The notes under the pieces were generated by a model that did no database searches, was not told where the DNA came from, and saw nothing but the letters and a program-made list of their open reading frames with translations. The translations under genes were made by a program, and so were the position numbers. Source: Lachnospiraceae bacterium (GTDB lineage: Bacteria; Bacillota; Clostridia; Lachnospirales; Lachnospiraceae). Taken from it: a stretch of 32,573 nucleotides of DNA. Position 1 is the first letter of the stretch; each line of letters starts with the position of its first letter. Below are positions 22,686 to 31,293 of the stretch, one piece after another. The stretch is from contig BLLT01000020.1 in assembly GCA_011958945.1 (NCBI GenBank), forward strand, positions 1 to 32,573, written 5' to 3'.

Positions 22686-24830
22686 TCACTTCCTGTCCAT
22701 TTCCTCAAAAGGTAAGTTCAGCCCTTCGCATCCCTTCAGGACGAACCGCCCTTCCTTGATTATGGCTTTCTTTTCCCCGTTTTTCATTACCGCCGAAAGT
22801 TCGCCTAGTTCATCATAGGGGATCGTGATATCCGTATGGCAGTTAAAATAAGCTTTTCCCCTATCCACACTGCGCAGCGCCGACACCTCATTCTCCCTGG
22901 CAATTATCGCCTTGCCGTCAGGGTTAAAAGTCTGCACATCTTCTTCATGGGAATAGCAGGTATCCCCCACCGCAAAATGAGGCCCCATCTTTTCTGCAAT
23001 AAGTATCGGCAATTTATCCCCGATTCCATAGTGTTTCGCCATAACATATGCCACTGTATTCGTTCCAATGGCAAATTCCCCCATAGGAAGCGTATCATGG
23101 CAAAACATCACATTGTCCTTCAGATACTTCCTGTTTTCTTCCTCCGAAGAAAAATTCCCGCACCCATAATCCTTTATCATCCCGTCTGCAAAGTTCAATT
23201 CCAAATCTTTGTACTCTAAGCCATTTAAGAAGACCCGGCTCACATGCAGTACACCATCCGTACCTTTTAACAGAGGAGAGGTAAACACTTCCCCTACCGG
23301 AATATTCACATCAGCTACACAATTCTCGAAATTAGTCTCCTTATCCGGGTTCTTCAGTTCATGAAGCTTCACCTTCAAATCCGTCCGGTTCGCCCCCATC
23401 CCCTTTACCTCCACGTAATCCGCCAAGTCCAGGGTATCGATTATCCTTTGCTGGATGCTCTGATACAATTTATAATCCAGTGTATTAATTTTCACGATTT
23501 CATCGAAGATTTCCTCATAATCCACTCCGATTTCCGGTACCGGAAAAGCGATAATCGTAAAACTCCGCTCCTCGCCCTTAATATATTCATTCTGCAAATC
23601 CCCGGCCGCTGACATATAGCCCACTTCCAGTTTCTGCTGCTTTTGCGATAGTTTCAACGTTTCCGCCTTCGCCATTGGGGCAAAAGGCTCCTCTCCAAAA
23701 GTTTCTACTAACGCCGGCCCCCCAAAAACAGCGGCCTCCTCTTTCCACATCTCATAAGCTTCCCGCATGGCCTCCAGCTTACGGTTTACATACTGCTTAT
23801 CCAAATAAAGCGCTTGATCTTCTTTATGGTCATATTCATATTGCTTATTGGCATCCGCCCCGAAAAACCCCCTCTTACGGATACTTTTCCCCTGCAGCAC
23901 GCTGCCCCCTGCCCGGTAAATCGTAGGGCGCATCCCCATCCTGGCGAAATTCTTCACCGAAGCCCGTATCATCCGTTCAAAGCCCAGGCGATACTGAATA
24001 TTAACCGTCTTTTTCTTTGAAATATCCTTATTGCATACTTCAAAGCCGATACGGTATCCCTCCGTATATGTGTCTGCCATCCGCCCGATTTCCTCTTCGG
24101 ACATCCCGTTTAAATGGCTTGCCGTTTTCAACTCACTCTCCGAAACATATTCTCCAAAATAGTACAAATACCTCAAATCATCCAAATCGCTGTCCATAAT
24201 AATCCGGAGTGCAAAATCCTCTTCCGGGCAAAGCATTTCCCCCAAACGCTTTTTGGAAGCCATTTCCGAATAATCACTCACAAACCAATAAATAATATGC
24301 CTCAGTTCTTCATATTCCGGCATCTCCTTCCCATCTTCCAGGGCACATCCAAAAGCGCCGTACATTTCCAAAAAAAGTTCCATCCGAATGACCAGCTGCT
24401 CACAATCCTTCTCAAAAGCAGGAGCTATCATCGCCCTTAGTTCCGCATACAAAAAGGACAGCAGCTGCCCTGCCCCTTCCCCCAGCATCTCTACCGCATA
24501 AGCCGGATTCCCATAGCTTACACCATAATTCCCTGGAAGAATATCCTCATATAACTTCCCGTTCCTCTCCTGCAGTTCCTCCAGCGAAGCCCTGTATATT
24601 TCCCCGCTTTCCACCCATTCATAGGTTTCCGCCACCAGCCTGACAAAAGATGCCGTGCTCTGAAAATAATGTGCAAAAGGCGCCTTCAGTCCGGCCTCTT
24701 CCCCAATTTCCCAAATCCGCCCTCTTGCCAGATTATACCTCTCTTCTATATTTTCTTCCACACCTTTCTTTTCCTTTTCCATATCTTTTTCCATACCTAT
24801 TTCCATTTCAGTTTCCATATCTATTTCCAC
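22686..24830 (-). CDS. M29-type (AmpS/AmpT-like) aminopeptidase with long N-terminal extension
   Basis: The C-terminal half matches metal-dependent aminopeptidases of family M29: NCVADVNIPVGEVFTSPL and then GTDGVLHVS, followed by MGEFAIGTNTVAY, AEKMGPHFAVGDTC and FNCHTDITIPYD, the segments that carry the metal-binding Glu, His and Asp. Classical M29 enzymes have about 410 residues; this one has up to 714, the first 330 or so forming a helical extra region. The first 25 residues are a repetitive MEIDMETEMEIGMEKDMEKE stretch from an ATGGAAA-like DNA repeat. The start is uncertain: the GTG at 24830 has AAGGG 10 nt upstream, but any of several ATGs downstream could serve. It is cytoplasmic by the absence of a signal peptide and probably finishes peptide degradation. 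Confidence 0.82.
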   Translation of the reverse strand: MEIDMETEMEIGMEKDMEKEKKGVEENIEERYNLARGRIWEIGEEAGLKAPFAHYFQSTASFVRLVAETYEWVESGEIYRASLEELQERNGKLYEDILPGNYGVSYGNPAYAVEMLGEGAGQLLSFLYAELRAMIAPAFEKDCEQLVIRMELFLEMYGAFGCALEDGKEMPEYEELRHIIYWFVSDYSEMASKKRLGEMLCPEEDFALRIIMDSDLDDLRYLYYFGEYVSESELKTASHLNGMSEEEIGRMADTYTEGYRIGFEVCNKDISKKKTVNIQYRLGFERMIRASVKNFARMGMRPTIYRAGGSVLQGKSIRKRGFFGADANKQYEYDHKEDQALYLDKQYVNRKLEAMREAYEMWKEEAAVFGGPALVETFGEEPFAPMAKAETLKLSQKQQKLEVGYMSAAGDLQNEYIKGEERSFTIIAFPVPEIGVDYEEIFDEIVKINTLDYKLYQSIQQRIIDTLDLADYVEVKGMGANRTDLKVKLHELKNPDKETNFENCVADVNIPVGEVFTSPLLKGTDGVLHVSRVFLNGLEYKDLELNFADGMIKDYGCGNFSSEEENRKYLKDNVMFCHDTLPMGEFAIGTNTVAYVMAKHYGIGDKLPILIAEKMGPHFAVGDTCYSHEEDVQTFNPDGKAIIARENEVSALRSVDRGKAYFNCHTDITIPYDELGELSAVMKNGEKKAIIKEGRFVLKGCEGLNLPFEEMDRK

Positions 24831-24939
24831 TTCTGTTTTCCCTTCTTTTTATTTCCTTCTCCCTATCCTATCCGGCCATTTGCAGTAACCAAAGACATTA
24901 CGGTATATTCTCCCAGCCTCTCCAATGTGCAATTGCCGC

Positions 24940-25281
24940 CTATCCAATCCCGGCATACAAAATGAAACTAATCGCCCCTAAACTGAGCACATTCAGCCCA
25001 ATCCCCAGATGCGGGAACAAGTAATAGTTATCCTTCTCTATCCTCGACAATATCCCAAGTATCAGTCCGGCCAAAGAAAACAGTGTAACAAGAAACACTG
25101 CCGCCCCATATTGCGGCTTTGCTTGCCCTCCCTGCCTGTACGTCAAGTATACTGCCGCCCCTATGGAAATAAGGGAAAGTGTTCCCAGGACAGTGGACAT
25201 AATCCCCTTTTCCGGATGCTTCCTCGCCGTAAAAATATACCCGCCTCTTCTTCCGCCCCTGCGGTTTTCTTTATGAAACAT
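24940..25281 (-). CDS. small membrane protein (DUF6142-like)
   Basis: This 113-residue protein has a basic, glycine-rich N-terminus (MFHKENRRGGRRGG) and three hydrophobic segments (about 27-47, 58-77 and 88-111). The start at 25281 has GGGAGG six nt upstream; the frame runs 17 codons further up through a hairpin and was not used. I recall a Clostridia family called DUF6142 with this pattern, but the assignment is tentative. It follows the 50-residue gene and precedes the aminopeptidase by 109 nt. Function unknown. Confidence 0.7.
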   Translation of the reverse strand: MFHKENRRGGRRGGYIFTARKHPEKGIMSTVLGTLSLISIGAAVYLTYRQGGQAKPQYGAAVFLVTLFSLAGLILGILSRIEKDNYYLFPHLGIGLNVLSLGAISFILYAGIG

Positions 25282-25319
25282 TCCATACCTCCCAACTTTC
25301 TGCCAAAAAGCGGGCAAAT

Positions 25320-25344
25320 GGGCATTCCCCAAGAAGGAATGCCC
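25320..25344. repeat. perfect 9-bp hairpin between two small membrane protein genes
   Basis: GGGCATTCC (25320-25328) and GGAATGCCC (25336-25344) enclose a 7-nt loop. It starts 8 nt after the stop of the 50-residue gene. No T-run follows directly on the minus strand, so it may stabilise or process the transcript rather than end it. Confidence 0.7.
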
Positions 25345-25351
25345 ACTCCCT

Positions 25352-25504
25352 TTAAAATAATATCTTTGATTTGCTGGATAACAGCTTTGCCCCGCTTACA
25401 ATAAGAAGGACTCCTCCCGTAATCCCTGCCACTAGTGTCACCACACCGACCACAATGTTTAAAGCTCCTGAGCCGCTCATCGTTTTATAGATTTTCTCTT
25501 CCAT
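25352..25504 (-). CDS. 50-residue membrane protein, too short for most gene finders
   Basis: An ATG at 25504 opens MEEKIYKTMSGSGALNIVVG, followed by a long hydrophobic, glycine-rich segment (about 14-39) and KLLSSKSKILF before TAA. The composition (one or two short membrane spans, positive C-terminal end) and its place between pyrE (41 nt upstream) and the next membrane gene support a real gene. The ribosome binding site is unclear: AAAGGG lies 15 nt from this ATG and too close to another ATG at 25516 that would add four residues. No known function. Confidence 0.65.
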   Translation of the reverse strand: MEEKIYKTMSGSGALNIVVGVVTLVAGITGGVLLIVSGAKLLSSKSKILF

Positions 25505-25545
25505 ACAGATACCCATGCCCTTTCCATAGTCTGTAACTTTATGAT

Positions 25546-26226
25546 TTACTCGCTTTTTGCCCCATATTGCTCATAATATGCATCAATTGCCGCTTTACAT
25601 TCATCATCAATATAAATTTTCCCCTGATAAGGCTTATTATACAAATATTCCACAACTTCTTCCATTGTCACTATCGCATTTGCGTCAAACCCATATTTTT
25701 CCTTTATTTCGCTCAATGCGCTTTTCTCTCCCTGACCTCTTTCCATCCGGTTTAAAGATACCATAAGCCCTTTGATTTCCACATCTGCCTGTGCCTTCAA
25801 TATGGGAAAAGTTTCCTCAATGGATTTACCGGAAGTCGTCACGTCCTCAATAATGACTACCCTGTCACCGTCTTTTAGCCTGCTTCCCAGCAGAATCCCT
25901 GTATCCCCGTGATCCTTTTCTTCTTTCCTGTTGGAGCAGTACCGTACTTCTTTTCCATAAAGGGCGCTTAGCGCCATCGTAGCAGCCACGCTCAACGGTA
26001 TACCTTTATATGCAGGGCCAAATAATACATCGAAATCAAGCCCATAGTTATCATGGATGGCCCTGGCATAAAATTCCCCCAGCTTCCTTAGCTGCATGCC
26101 CGTCACATAACCTCCCGCATTCATAAAAAAGGGGGATTTCCGACCGCTCTTTAAGGTAAATTCCCCGAACTTTAAAACCTGGCTATCTACCATAAACTCG
26201 ATGAATTGCTTCTTGTAATCTTCCAT
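25546..26226 (-). CDS. pyrE: orotate phosphoribosyltransferase
   Basis: The 226-residue enzyme joins orotate to PRPP, step 5 of pyrimidine synthesis. The PRPP-binding motif VVIIEDVTTSGKSI lies at about 123-136, the flexible-loop segment NRKEEKDHGDTGILLGS just before it and FTLKSGRKSPFF near residue 23. It is full length. It lies 36 nt downstream of the diguanylate cyclase gene and in the same direction as pyrF, so the three are probably co-transcribed. Confidence 0.95.
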   Translation of the reverse strand: MEDYKKQFIEFMVDSQVLKFGEFTLKSGRKSPFFMNAGGYVTGMQLRKLGEFYARAIHDNYGLDFDVLFGPAYKGIPLSVAATMALSALYGKEVRYCSNRKEEKDHGDTGILLGSRLKDGDRVVIIEDVTTSGKSIEETFPILKAQADVEIKGLMVSLNRMERGQGEKSALSEIKEKYGFDANAIVTMEEVVEYLYNKPYQGKIYIDDECKAAIDAYYEQYGAKSE

Positions 26227-26262
26227 GTGCCTTAAAACCTCCCTCTTTCATACCGTCTATTA

Positions 26263-27222
26263 TTATTGCTTTGTTCCGGATTGTGCATTTGCTTTGTTTG
26301 GCTTTTCCTGCCACAGTCTCATTTTATTGTCACACCAGACCACCTGATTCCTGCCAAAACGTTTTGCATCATATAGCATAGTGTCCGCAATTTTCAAAAA
26401 AGCGGTAAAATCATCATCATTTTTGGGAATTACTGTAACCCCGCCTATGCTGACCGTAACCCATTTGCCCACATCCGATGCATGGGGAATATGCAGCTTT
26501 TCAATTTCCTGCCGCACCTTCTTTATGTAGCCAAAAGTAGACTGGGCACTACCTCCCAGGATGATAGCCACAAACTCCTCACCGCCATAGCGGGCCACAA
26601 AATCTGTAGTTCGCCTTAACCGAAATGTGAGCGTTTTTGCAATTGCCTCTATCACCTTATCCCCTGCAGGATGGCCAAATGTATCATTATACGCCTTAAA
26701 ATGATCGATATCGAACATACATATAGAAAACGGAACCTGTAAGCGGGTTGCCTCCTGCCATTTTATAATGCTATACCGCTCGTACCGCCGCCTGTTCGCT
26801 ATTCCTGTGAGCTGATCGGTCATGGACTGCTGCTCCACCTGTTTACGGTATCTATATAATTTGATATGTGTATTTACCCTTGCTTTTACGATTAATGGAT
26901 GGAACGGCTTGGTAATATAATCTACCGCCCCCAAAGTAAGGCCCCGCTGCTCATCCTGTATATCAGAAAGGCTTGTAATCAAGATTACCGGAACGCTTTG
27001 CGTTATAATCTCTTCCTGTAATTTTTTCAGCAATGTAAAACCATCCATACCAGGCATAATTACATCCAGTAAAATCAACGAATAACTCTCCGTACTGGCA
27101 TAATGAAGCCCCATTTCCCCGGTTTGGGCAATAGTAATATCATAATCGTCATCCAAGATAGATTTTAGCTGAGTTGCCTGTAACGCACTATCATCAACAA
27201 TCAATATTTTTTCCTTTTCCAT
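26263..27222 (-). CDS. response regulator diguanylate cyclase (REC-GGDEF)
   Basis: The 319-residue protein has a receiver domain (Asp10, Asp11, phospho-acceptor Asp53, Thr83, Lys105) and a GGDEF domain with an intact GGEEF active site (213-217) and an inhibitory I-site RTTD (204-207) five residues before it. It should make cyclic di-GMP when its receiver is phosphorylated and be product-inhibited. The partner kinase is not in the window. The gene lies between pyrF (23 nt upstream) and pyrE (36 nt downstream) on the same strand, with its own ribosome binding site CAGGAG. Such an insertion in the pyrimidine genes is unusual. Confidence 0.93.
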   Translation of the reverse strand: MEKEKILIVDDSALQATQLKSILDDDYDITIAQTGEMGLHYASTESYSLILLDVIMPGMDGFTLLKKLQEEIITQSVPVILITSLSDIQDEQRGLTLGAVDYITKPFHPLIVKARVNTHIKLYRYRKQVEQQSMTDQLTGIANRRRYERYSIIKWQEATRLQVPFSICMFDIDHFKAYNDTFGHPAGDKVIEAIAKTLTFRLRRTTDFVARYGGEEFVAIILGGSAQSTFGYIKKVRQEIEKLHIPHASDVGKWVTVSIGGVTVIPKNDDDFTAFLKIADTMLYDAKRFGRNQVVWCDNKMRLWQEKPNKANAQSGTKQ

Positions 27223-27245
27223 ATCAACGCTCCTGTTTGGATTAT

Positions 27246-28175
27246 TTATTTTGCCCCTTCCAAAGCCGACGCAATATCATCCCTCATATCTTCTACCGCT
27301 GCACGGGCTGCCTCTCCAAAACATTTCTCCCCAAATTTCGCATACTTTTCCTGCTGGTATGCTGCAATAATGCCTCTTGAAGAGTTCACAATCGCACCCA
27401 GCCCATCCTCGTTAAAAAAGTTCACCAGGTCTGCCCCTTTTCCTCCCTGTGCACCATAGCCAGGAACAAGGATGTATGCTTTTGGCATCATCTTTCGCAG
27501 TGCTTTGCCCATTTCCGGATAGGTTGCCCCTACCACAGCGCCTACATAGCTGTAAGAATCCCCCATAAAGGACTCCCCCCACTCTGCTACTTTTTCCCCG
27601 ACAATTTCGTAAAGCGGCCTGCCGTCCACCAGCTGATCCTGAAATTCCCCGCTGCTGGGGTTGGAGGTCTTTACCAGGACAAAAATCCCTTTCTTTTCCT
27701 GCCTGCATACATCAATAAAAGGCTTTACCCCATCGGACCCCAGATAAGGGTTCACTGTGGCAAAATCTTCATCAAACCCGGCGTATGACTGGCCTCCCAC
27801 TTTCACCTTGCCCAGATGCCCTACTGCATATGCTTCGGAAGTGGAGCCGATGTCCCCTCTTTTTATATCGCCGATTACTATCAGCCCCTTCTCTTTGCTA
27901 TAGTCCAAAGTCCGCTTAAAAACCTTAAGCCCTTCTAAGCCAAATTGCTCATACATAGCAATCTGGGGCTTTACCGCAGGGATTAAATCAAAGGTATTGT
28001 CAATAATTTCTTTATTAAATTGCCAGATTGCTTCCGCTGCCCCTTCCAGGGTTTCACCCAGTTCCCGGTATGCCTTCTCCTTAATATGGCCAGGAATATA
28101 TTTTAACATAGGGTCCAGGCCGACAACAATAGGTGCATTCGTTTTTTTTATTTTTTCTGTCAGTTTATGAATCAT
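27246..28175 (-). CDS. pyrF: orotidine 5'-phosphate decarboxylase
   Basis: The 309-residue enzyme makes UMP from OMP, the last step of pyrimidine synthesis. It is of the longer (type 2) PyrF subfamily: GLDPMLKYIP near residue 19, AVKPQIAMYEQFG near 72, the active-site motif DIKRGDIGSTSEAYA near 104, and VPGYGAQGGKGADL near 218. I take the ATG at 28175 because GGAG lies six nt upstream, whereas the ATG four codons earlier has no site. It is followed by the diguanylate cyclase gene. Confidence 0.94.
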   Translation of the reverse strand: MIHKLTEKIKKTNAPIVVGLDPMLKYIPGHIKEKAYRELGETLEGAAEAIWQFNKEIIDNTFDLIPAVKPQIAMYEQFGLEGLKVFKRTLDYSKEKGLIVIGDIKRGDIGSTSEAYAVGHLGKVKVGGQSYAGFDEDFATVNPYLGSDGVKPFIDVCRQEKKGIFVLVKTSNPSSGEFQDQLVDGRPLYEIVGEKVAEWGESFMGDSYSYVGAVVGATYPEMGKALRKMMPKAYILVPGYGAQGGKGADLVNFFNEDGLGAIVNSSRGIIAAYQQEKYAKFGEKCFGEAARAAVEDMRDDIASALEGAK

Positions 28176-28238
28176 CTTATTCTCCATTTCTGCGCAGCTT
28201 CTTCAAAATATCATCTACCGCCGCATGAATCAGTCTCC

Positions 28239-28637
28239 CTAGAGTCCTGCGCCCTCCAGGTCTTTTAATACATATCTGTTGTCAATATAGTCCGGGAATC
28301 TTTCCTTTTCAACCCATTCCCATCCGTCATATTCTTCACCTAATACGATATTCCCTTCATCCTCAATTGAGCAGATATAAGCAATCCCAACGCACTGGGA
28401 ATCCCCGATCATGCCAGACCAGGTATATGCGATGCTCTCTATTTTGCCTTCCACCGAAAGAATTTCTTCCATCGCCCGCAGCATTGCCTCATCCGGAGCC
28501 TCGCCAAAATTTACCTCCATATCCACAAATTCCCATACAAAAGGGTCAGGAATCCTGTCATCCACCCATCTTTTAATCAATAAGTATTTCCCGTCCTTCT
28601 TAATGATTCCCTTTACCCTTAAATAAATATCTCCCAT
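28239..28637 (-). CDS. Nudix-fold protein with degenerate catalytic box
   Basis: The 132-residue protein has the Nudix order of strands (GIIKKDGKYLLIKRW), the box region and a C-terminal WEWVEKERFPDYI. The box should read GX5EX7REUXEEXGU; here it is VDMEVNFGEAPDEA then LRAMEEILSVEG. The opening Gly is replaced, the Glu after Arg is Ala and the last Glu of EE is Ile, so two of the three metal-binding acids are lost. Pyrophosphohydrolase activity is unlikely by the usual mechanism; a binding or regulatory role is possible. It starts 28 nt after nrdD and ends about 63 nt before pyrF. Confidence 0.8.
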   Translation of the reverse strand: MGDIYLRVKGIIKKDGKYLLIKRWVDDRIPDPFVWEFVDMEVNFGEAPDEAMLRAMEEILSVEGKIESIAYTWSGMIGDSQCVGIAYICSIEDEGNIVLGEEYDGWEWVEKERFPDYIDNRYVLKDLEGAGL

Positions 28638-28665
28638 TTCGAAAACTTCCCCCTTCCCCCTACAT

Positions 28666-31056
28666 TTAAACGCTTATCTTCAGATGGCTGTCCGCATATT
28701 TTCGTATATTGGAAGCATTCACATATTTTTTCACGGATTCCCCATTCACAACAACCAGTGTCGGCGCCTGCATGATGCCGTATTTGCCTGCCAATTCCAT
28801 ATTTTCTTCCGCATCAATTGCTATATATGCCTCTCCCTTCAAATACTCTTTGGCAAGTTTACAGTTAGGGCATGTCTTAGTAGTAAAAAGATAACTCACT
28901 TTTTCCGGCTTTTCCACCTTTATCTGCCTATCCCCGGTCTGCCCCGACAGGGTCACCATACTTATCATAGGGCGTTTTAAGCTGGAATTCAATGTGTCAT
29001 ATTCCGTCCTGTTTTCATACTCCTGCAATTTTCCGTCGTTCCAGTTCTGTACCGGCCTGTAATACCCTGTAATCCTGCTGTAAACCTCCGTTGCCTTGCC
29101 GCAATGAGGGCATATTTTCTTTTCCCCGGCCAAATACCCGTGTTCTTTGCAAATCGAATAAGTGGGTGACATAGTATAATAAGGCAGCTTGTAATTTTCT
29201 GCAATGGTTTTCACCAGATTGGCCGCCGCCTTCCAGTCAGGCAGCTTCTCACCCAGGAATGCATGGAAGACCGTTCCCGAAGTATAAAGCGTCTGCAGTT
29301 CATCCTGAATATCCAGCGCGTCAAAAATATCCACTGTATAATCCACCGGCAAATGGGAGGAATTGGTATAATAGGGTATATCCCCCTCGTGGCCCGCAGT
29401 CTTGATCGACGGCCATCTTTCTTTGTCGTGTTTTGCCAGACGGTAAGCCGTGCTTTCTGCCGGCGTTGCCTCCAGGTTATACAAATCCCCATACATTTCC
29501 TGATAATCGGCCAGACGGTTTCTCATATGGTTCAACACTTCTTTTGTAAACTCCTGTGTCTTCCTGTTGCTCAAATCCATCCCCAGCCAGTTGGCATTTA
29601 ATCCCGCCTCATTCATCCCAATAAGGCCTATGGTTGAAAAATGATTGTCAAAATTCCCCAAATACCGCTTAGTATAAGGATAAAGCCCTTCGCTTAAAAG
29701 CTTTGAGATCACTCCCCTTTTGATTTTCAAAGACCTGGCGGCAATATCCATCATCCGGTTCAGCCTCCGGTAAAAATCATCCTTGTCCGCAGATAAATAG
29801 GCCAGCCTGGGCATATTGATCGTAACCACACCTACGCTCCCCGTGCTTTCCCCCGAACCGAAAAAGCCCCCGGTCTTCTTCCTCAGTTCCCTCAAATCCA
29901 GGCGAAGCCTGCAGCACATACTGCGCACATCGCCCGGCTCCATATCCGAATTAATATAATTGGAAAAATAAGGGGTTCCGTACTTTGCCGTCATTTCAAA
30001 CAACAGCTTATTATTTTCATTCTCCGACCAATCAAAATCCCTGGTAATGGAATAGGTAGGAATCGGGTACTGAAACCCCCTCCCGTTGGCATCCCCTTCA
30101 ATCATCGTCTCTATGAACGCCTTATTCACCATATCCATTTCCGCTTTACAGTCTTTATATTTGAAATCCATTTCCTTGCCGCCCACAATGGCCGGAAGTT
30201 CCGCTAAATCCTCCGGCATTGTCCAGTCCAGCGTTATATTGGAAAAAGGAGCCTGGGTTCCCCACCGGCTGGGTGTATTCACGCCGTAAACAAACGCTTC
30301 TATACACTTTTTCACCTCAGGATAACTCAGGTTATCCGCCTTTACAAAAGGAGCCAGGTATGTATCGAAAGAGGAAAAGGCCTGTGCACCCGCCCATTCA
30401 TTCTGCATAATCCCCAGGAAATTCACCATCTGGTTGCACAGAACAGAAAGATGCGCTGCCGGTGCAGAGGTAATCTTGCCGGTGATGCCCCCAAGCCCTT
30501 CCTTAATCAGCTGCTTTAAAGACCATCCTGCGCAATACCCTGTCAGCATAGATAAATCATGAATGTGAATATCCGCATTCCTGTGGGCATCCGCAATTTC
30601 GGAATCATAGATTTCCGAAAGCCAGTAATTCGCCGTAACCGCACCGGAATTGCTTAAAATCAGCCCGCCTACCGAATAGGTTACCGTAGAATTCTCCTTG
30701 ACCCGCCAGTCCTCCACTTTAACATAGCTGTTCACTACATCTTTATAATCCAGGATAGTTGATTTCATGTTACGCATTTTTTCCCGCTGCTTACGGTAAA
30801 GAATAAACGCTTTTGCCGGTTCCGTATATCCCGCCTGCTCCAGCACCTTCTCCACACTGTCCTGAATATCCTCCACATGAACTTTGCCATTTTTCACCTT
30901 GCTTTGAAATTCCGCCGTCACACGCAGCGCCAGCAAATCTATGATATCGTTATTATATTGTATATCCGTCGCATTAAATGCCTTCACAATAGCATCATTA
31001 ATCTTTGCCAGAGTAAAGTCTGCAATCTCCCCATCACGTTTAATCACTTGAAACAT
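28666..31056 (-). CDS. nrdD: anaerobic ribonucleoside-triphosphate reductase with fused thioredoxin-like domain
   Basis: The 796-residue class III reductase makes dNTPs in the absence of oxygen using a glycyl radical. Order: ATP-cone (1-90, MFQVIKRDGEIADF), the barrel with LCNQMVNFLGIMQNEWAG, a zinc site (CKEHG, then CPHCG) and the radical glycine in SRITGYYRP (about Gly664). After that is an extra domain (about 720-796) with a CPNC redox pair (729-732) and QAPTLVVVNG with its cis-proline, a glutaredoxin/thioredoxin-type fold, so the reductant seems built in, as in the thioredoxin-dependent NrdD types. ATG at 31056 has GGAGGG before it. The activase nrdG is not beside it. Two NrdR boxes lie upstream. 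Confidence 0.95.
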   Translation of the reverse strand: MFQVIKRDGEIADFTLAKINDAIVKAFNATDIQYNNDIIDLLALRVTAEFQSKVKNGKVHVEDIQDSVEKVLEQAGYTEPAKAFILYRKQREKMRNMKSTILDYKDVVNSYVKVEDWRVKENSTVTYSVGGLILSNSGAVTANYWLSEIYDSEIADAHRNADIHIHDLSMLTGYCAGWSLKQLIKEGLGGITGKITSAPAAHLSVLCNQMVNFLGIMQNEWAGAQAFSSFDTYLAPFVKADNLSYPEVKKCIEAFVYGVNTPSRWGTQAPFSNITLDWTMPEDLAELPAIVGGKEMDFKYKDCKAEMDMVNKAFIETMIEGDANGRGFQYPIPTYSITRDFDWSENENNKLLFEMTAKYGTPYFSNYINSDMEPGDVRSMCCRLRLDLRELRKKTGGFFGSGESTGSVGVVTINMPRLAYLSADKDDFYRRLNRMMDIAARSLKIKRGVISKLLSEGLYPYTKRYLGNFDNHFSTIGLIGMNEAGLNANWLGMDLSNRKTQEFTKEVLNHMRNRLADYQEMYGDLYNLEATPAESTAYRLAKHDKERWPSIKTAGHEGDIPYYTNSSHLPVDYTVDIFDALDIQDELQTLYTSGTVFHAFLGEKLPDWKAAANLVKTIAENYKLPYYTMSPTYSICKEHGYLAGEKKICPHCGKATEVYSRITGYYRPVQNWNDGKLQEYENRTEYDTLNSSLKRPMISMVTLSGQTGDRQIKVEKPEKVSYLFTTKTCPNCKLAKEYLKGEAYIAIDAEENMELAGKYGIMQAPTLVVVNGESVKKYVNASNIRKYADSHLKISV

Positions 31057-31180
31057 TTTTCCCTCCATGACGGCTTATAGCCTGATTTTAAATACTTGTG
31101 CATATTCCGGGCAGCTGCAGCAAAATGATTAATCCATATCGCCGCCTGCATTCAATTTCCAGTAAATGCCGCATATTGGC

Positions 31181-31209
31181 ATTGTATCATCACAGAGATA
31201 AAAAGTCAA
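31181..31209 (-). promoter_or_regulatory. promoter of nrdD
   Basis: TTGACT (31204-31209) and TACAAT (31181-31186) stand 17 bp apart on the minus strand, about 125 nt upstream of the nrdD start. Confidence 0.8.
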
Positions 31210-31215
31210 CAAACC

Positions 31216-31263
31216 ATACAAGATATCATGTCCATGTTTTTTAACAAATACAATATCTTGTGC
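31216..31263 (-). promoter_or_regulatory. nrdR box: pair of NrdR boxes upstream of nrdD
   Basis: Two 16-bp imperfect palindromes, on the minus strand GCACAAGATATTGTAT (31248-31263) and ACATGATATCTTGTAT (31216-31231), match the NrdR box pattern (ACA..ATAT..TGT). Their centres are 32 bp apart, three helical turns, as known for NrdR targets, and the nearer one is 6 nt from the -35 box. NrdR, a zinc-finger ATP-cone repressor, senses dATP; its gene is elsewhere. Confidence 0.8.
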
Positions 31264-31293
31264 TACCCATACAAACATTCCCACAAGTACACG

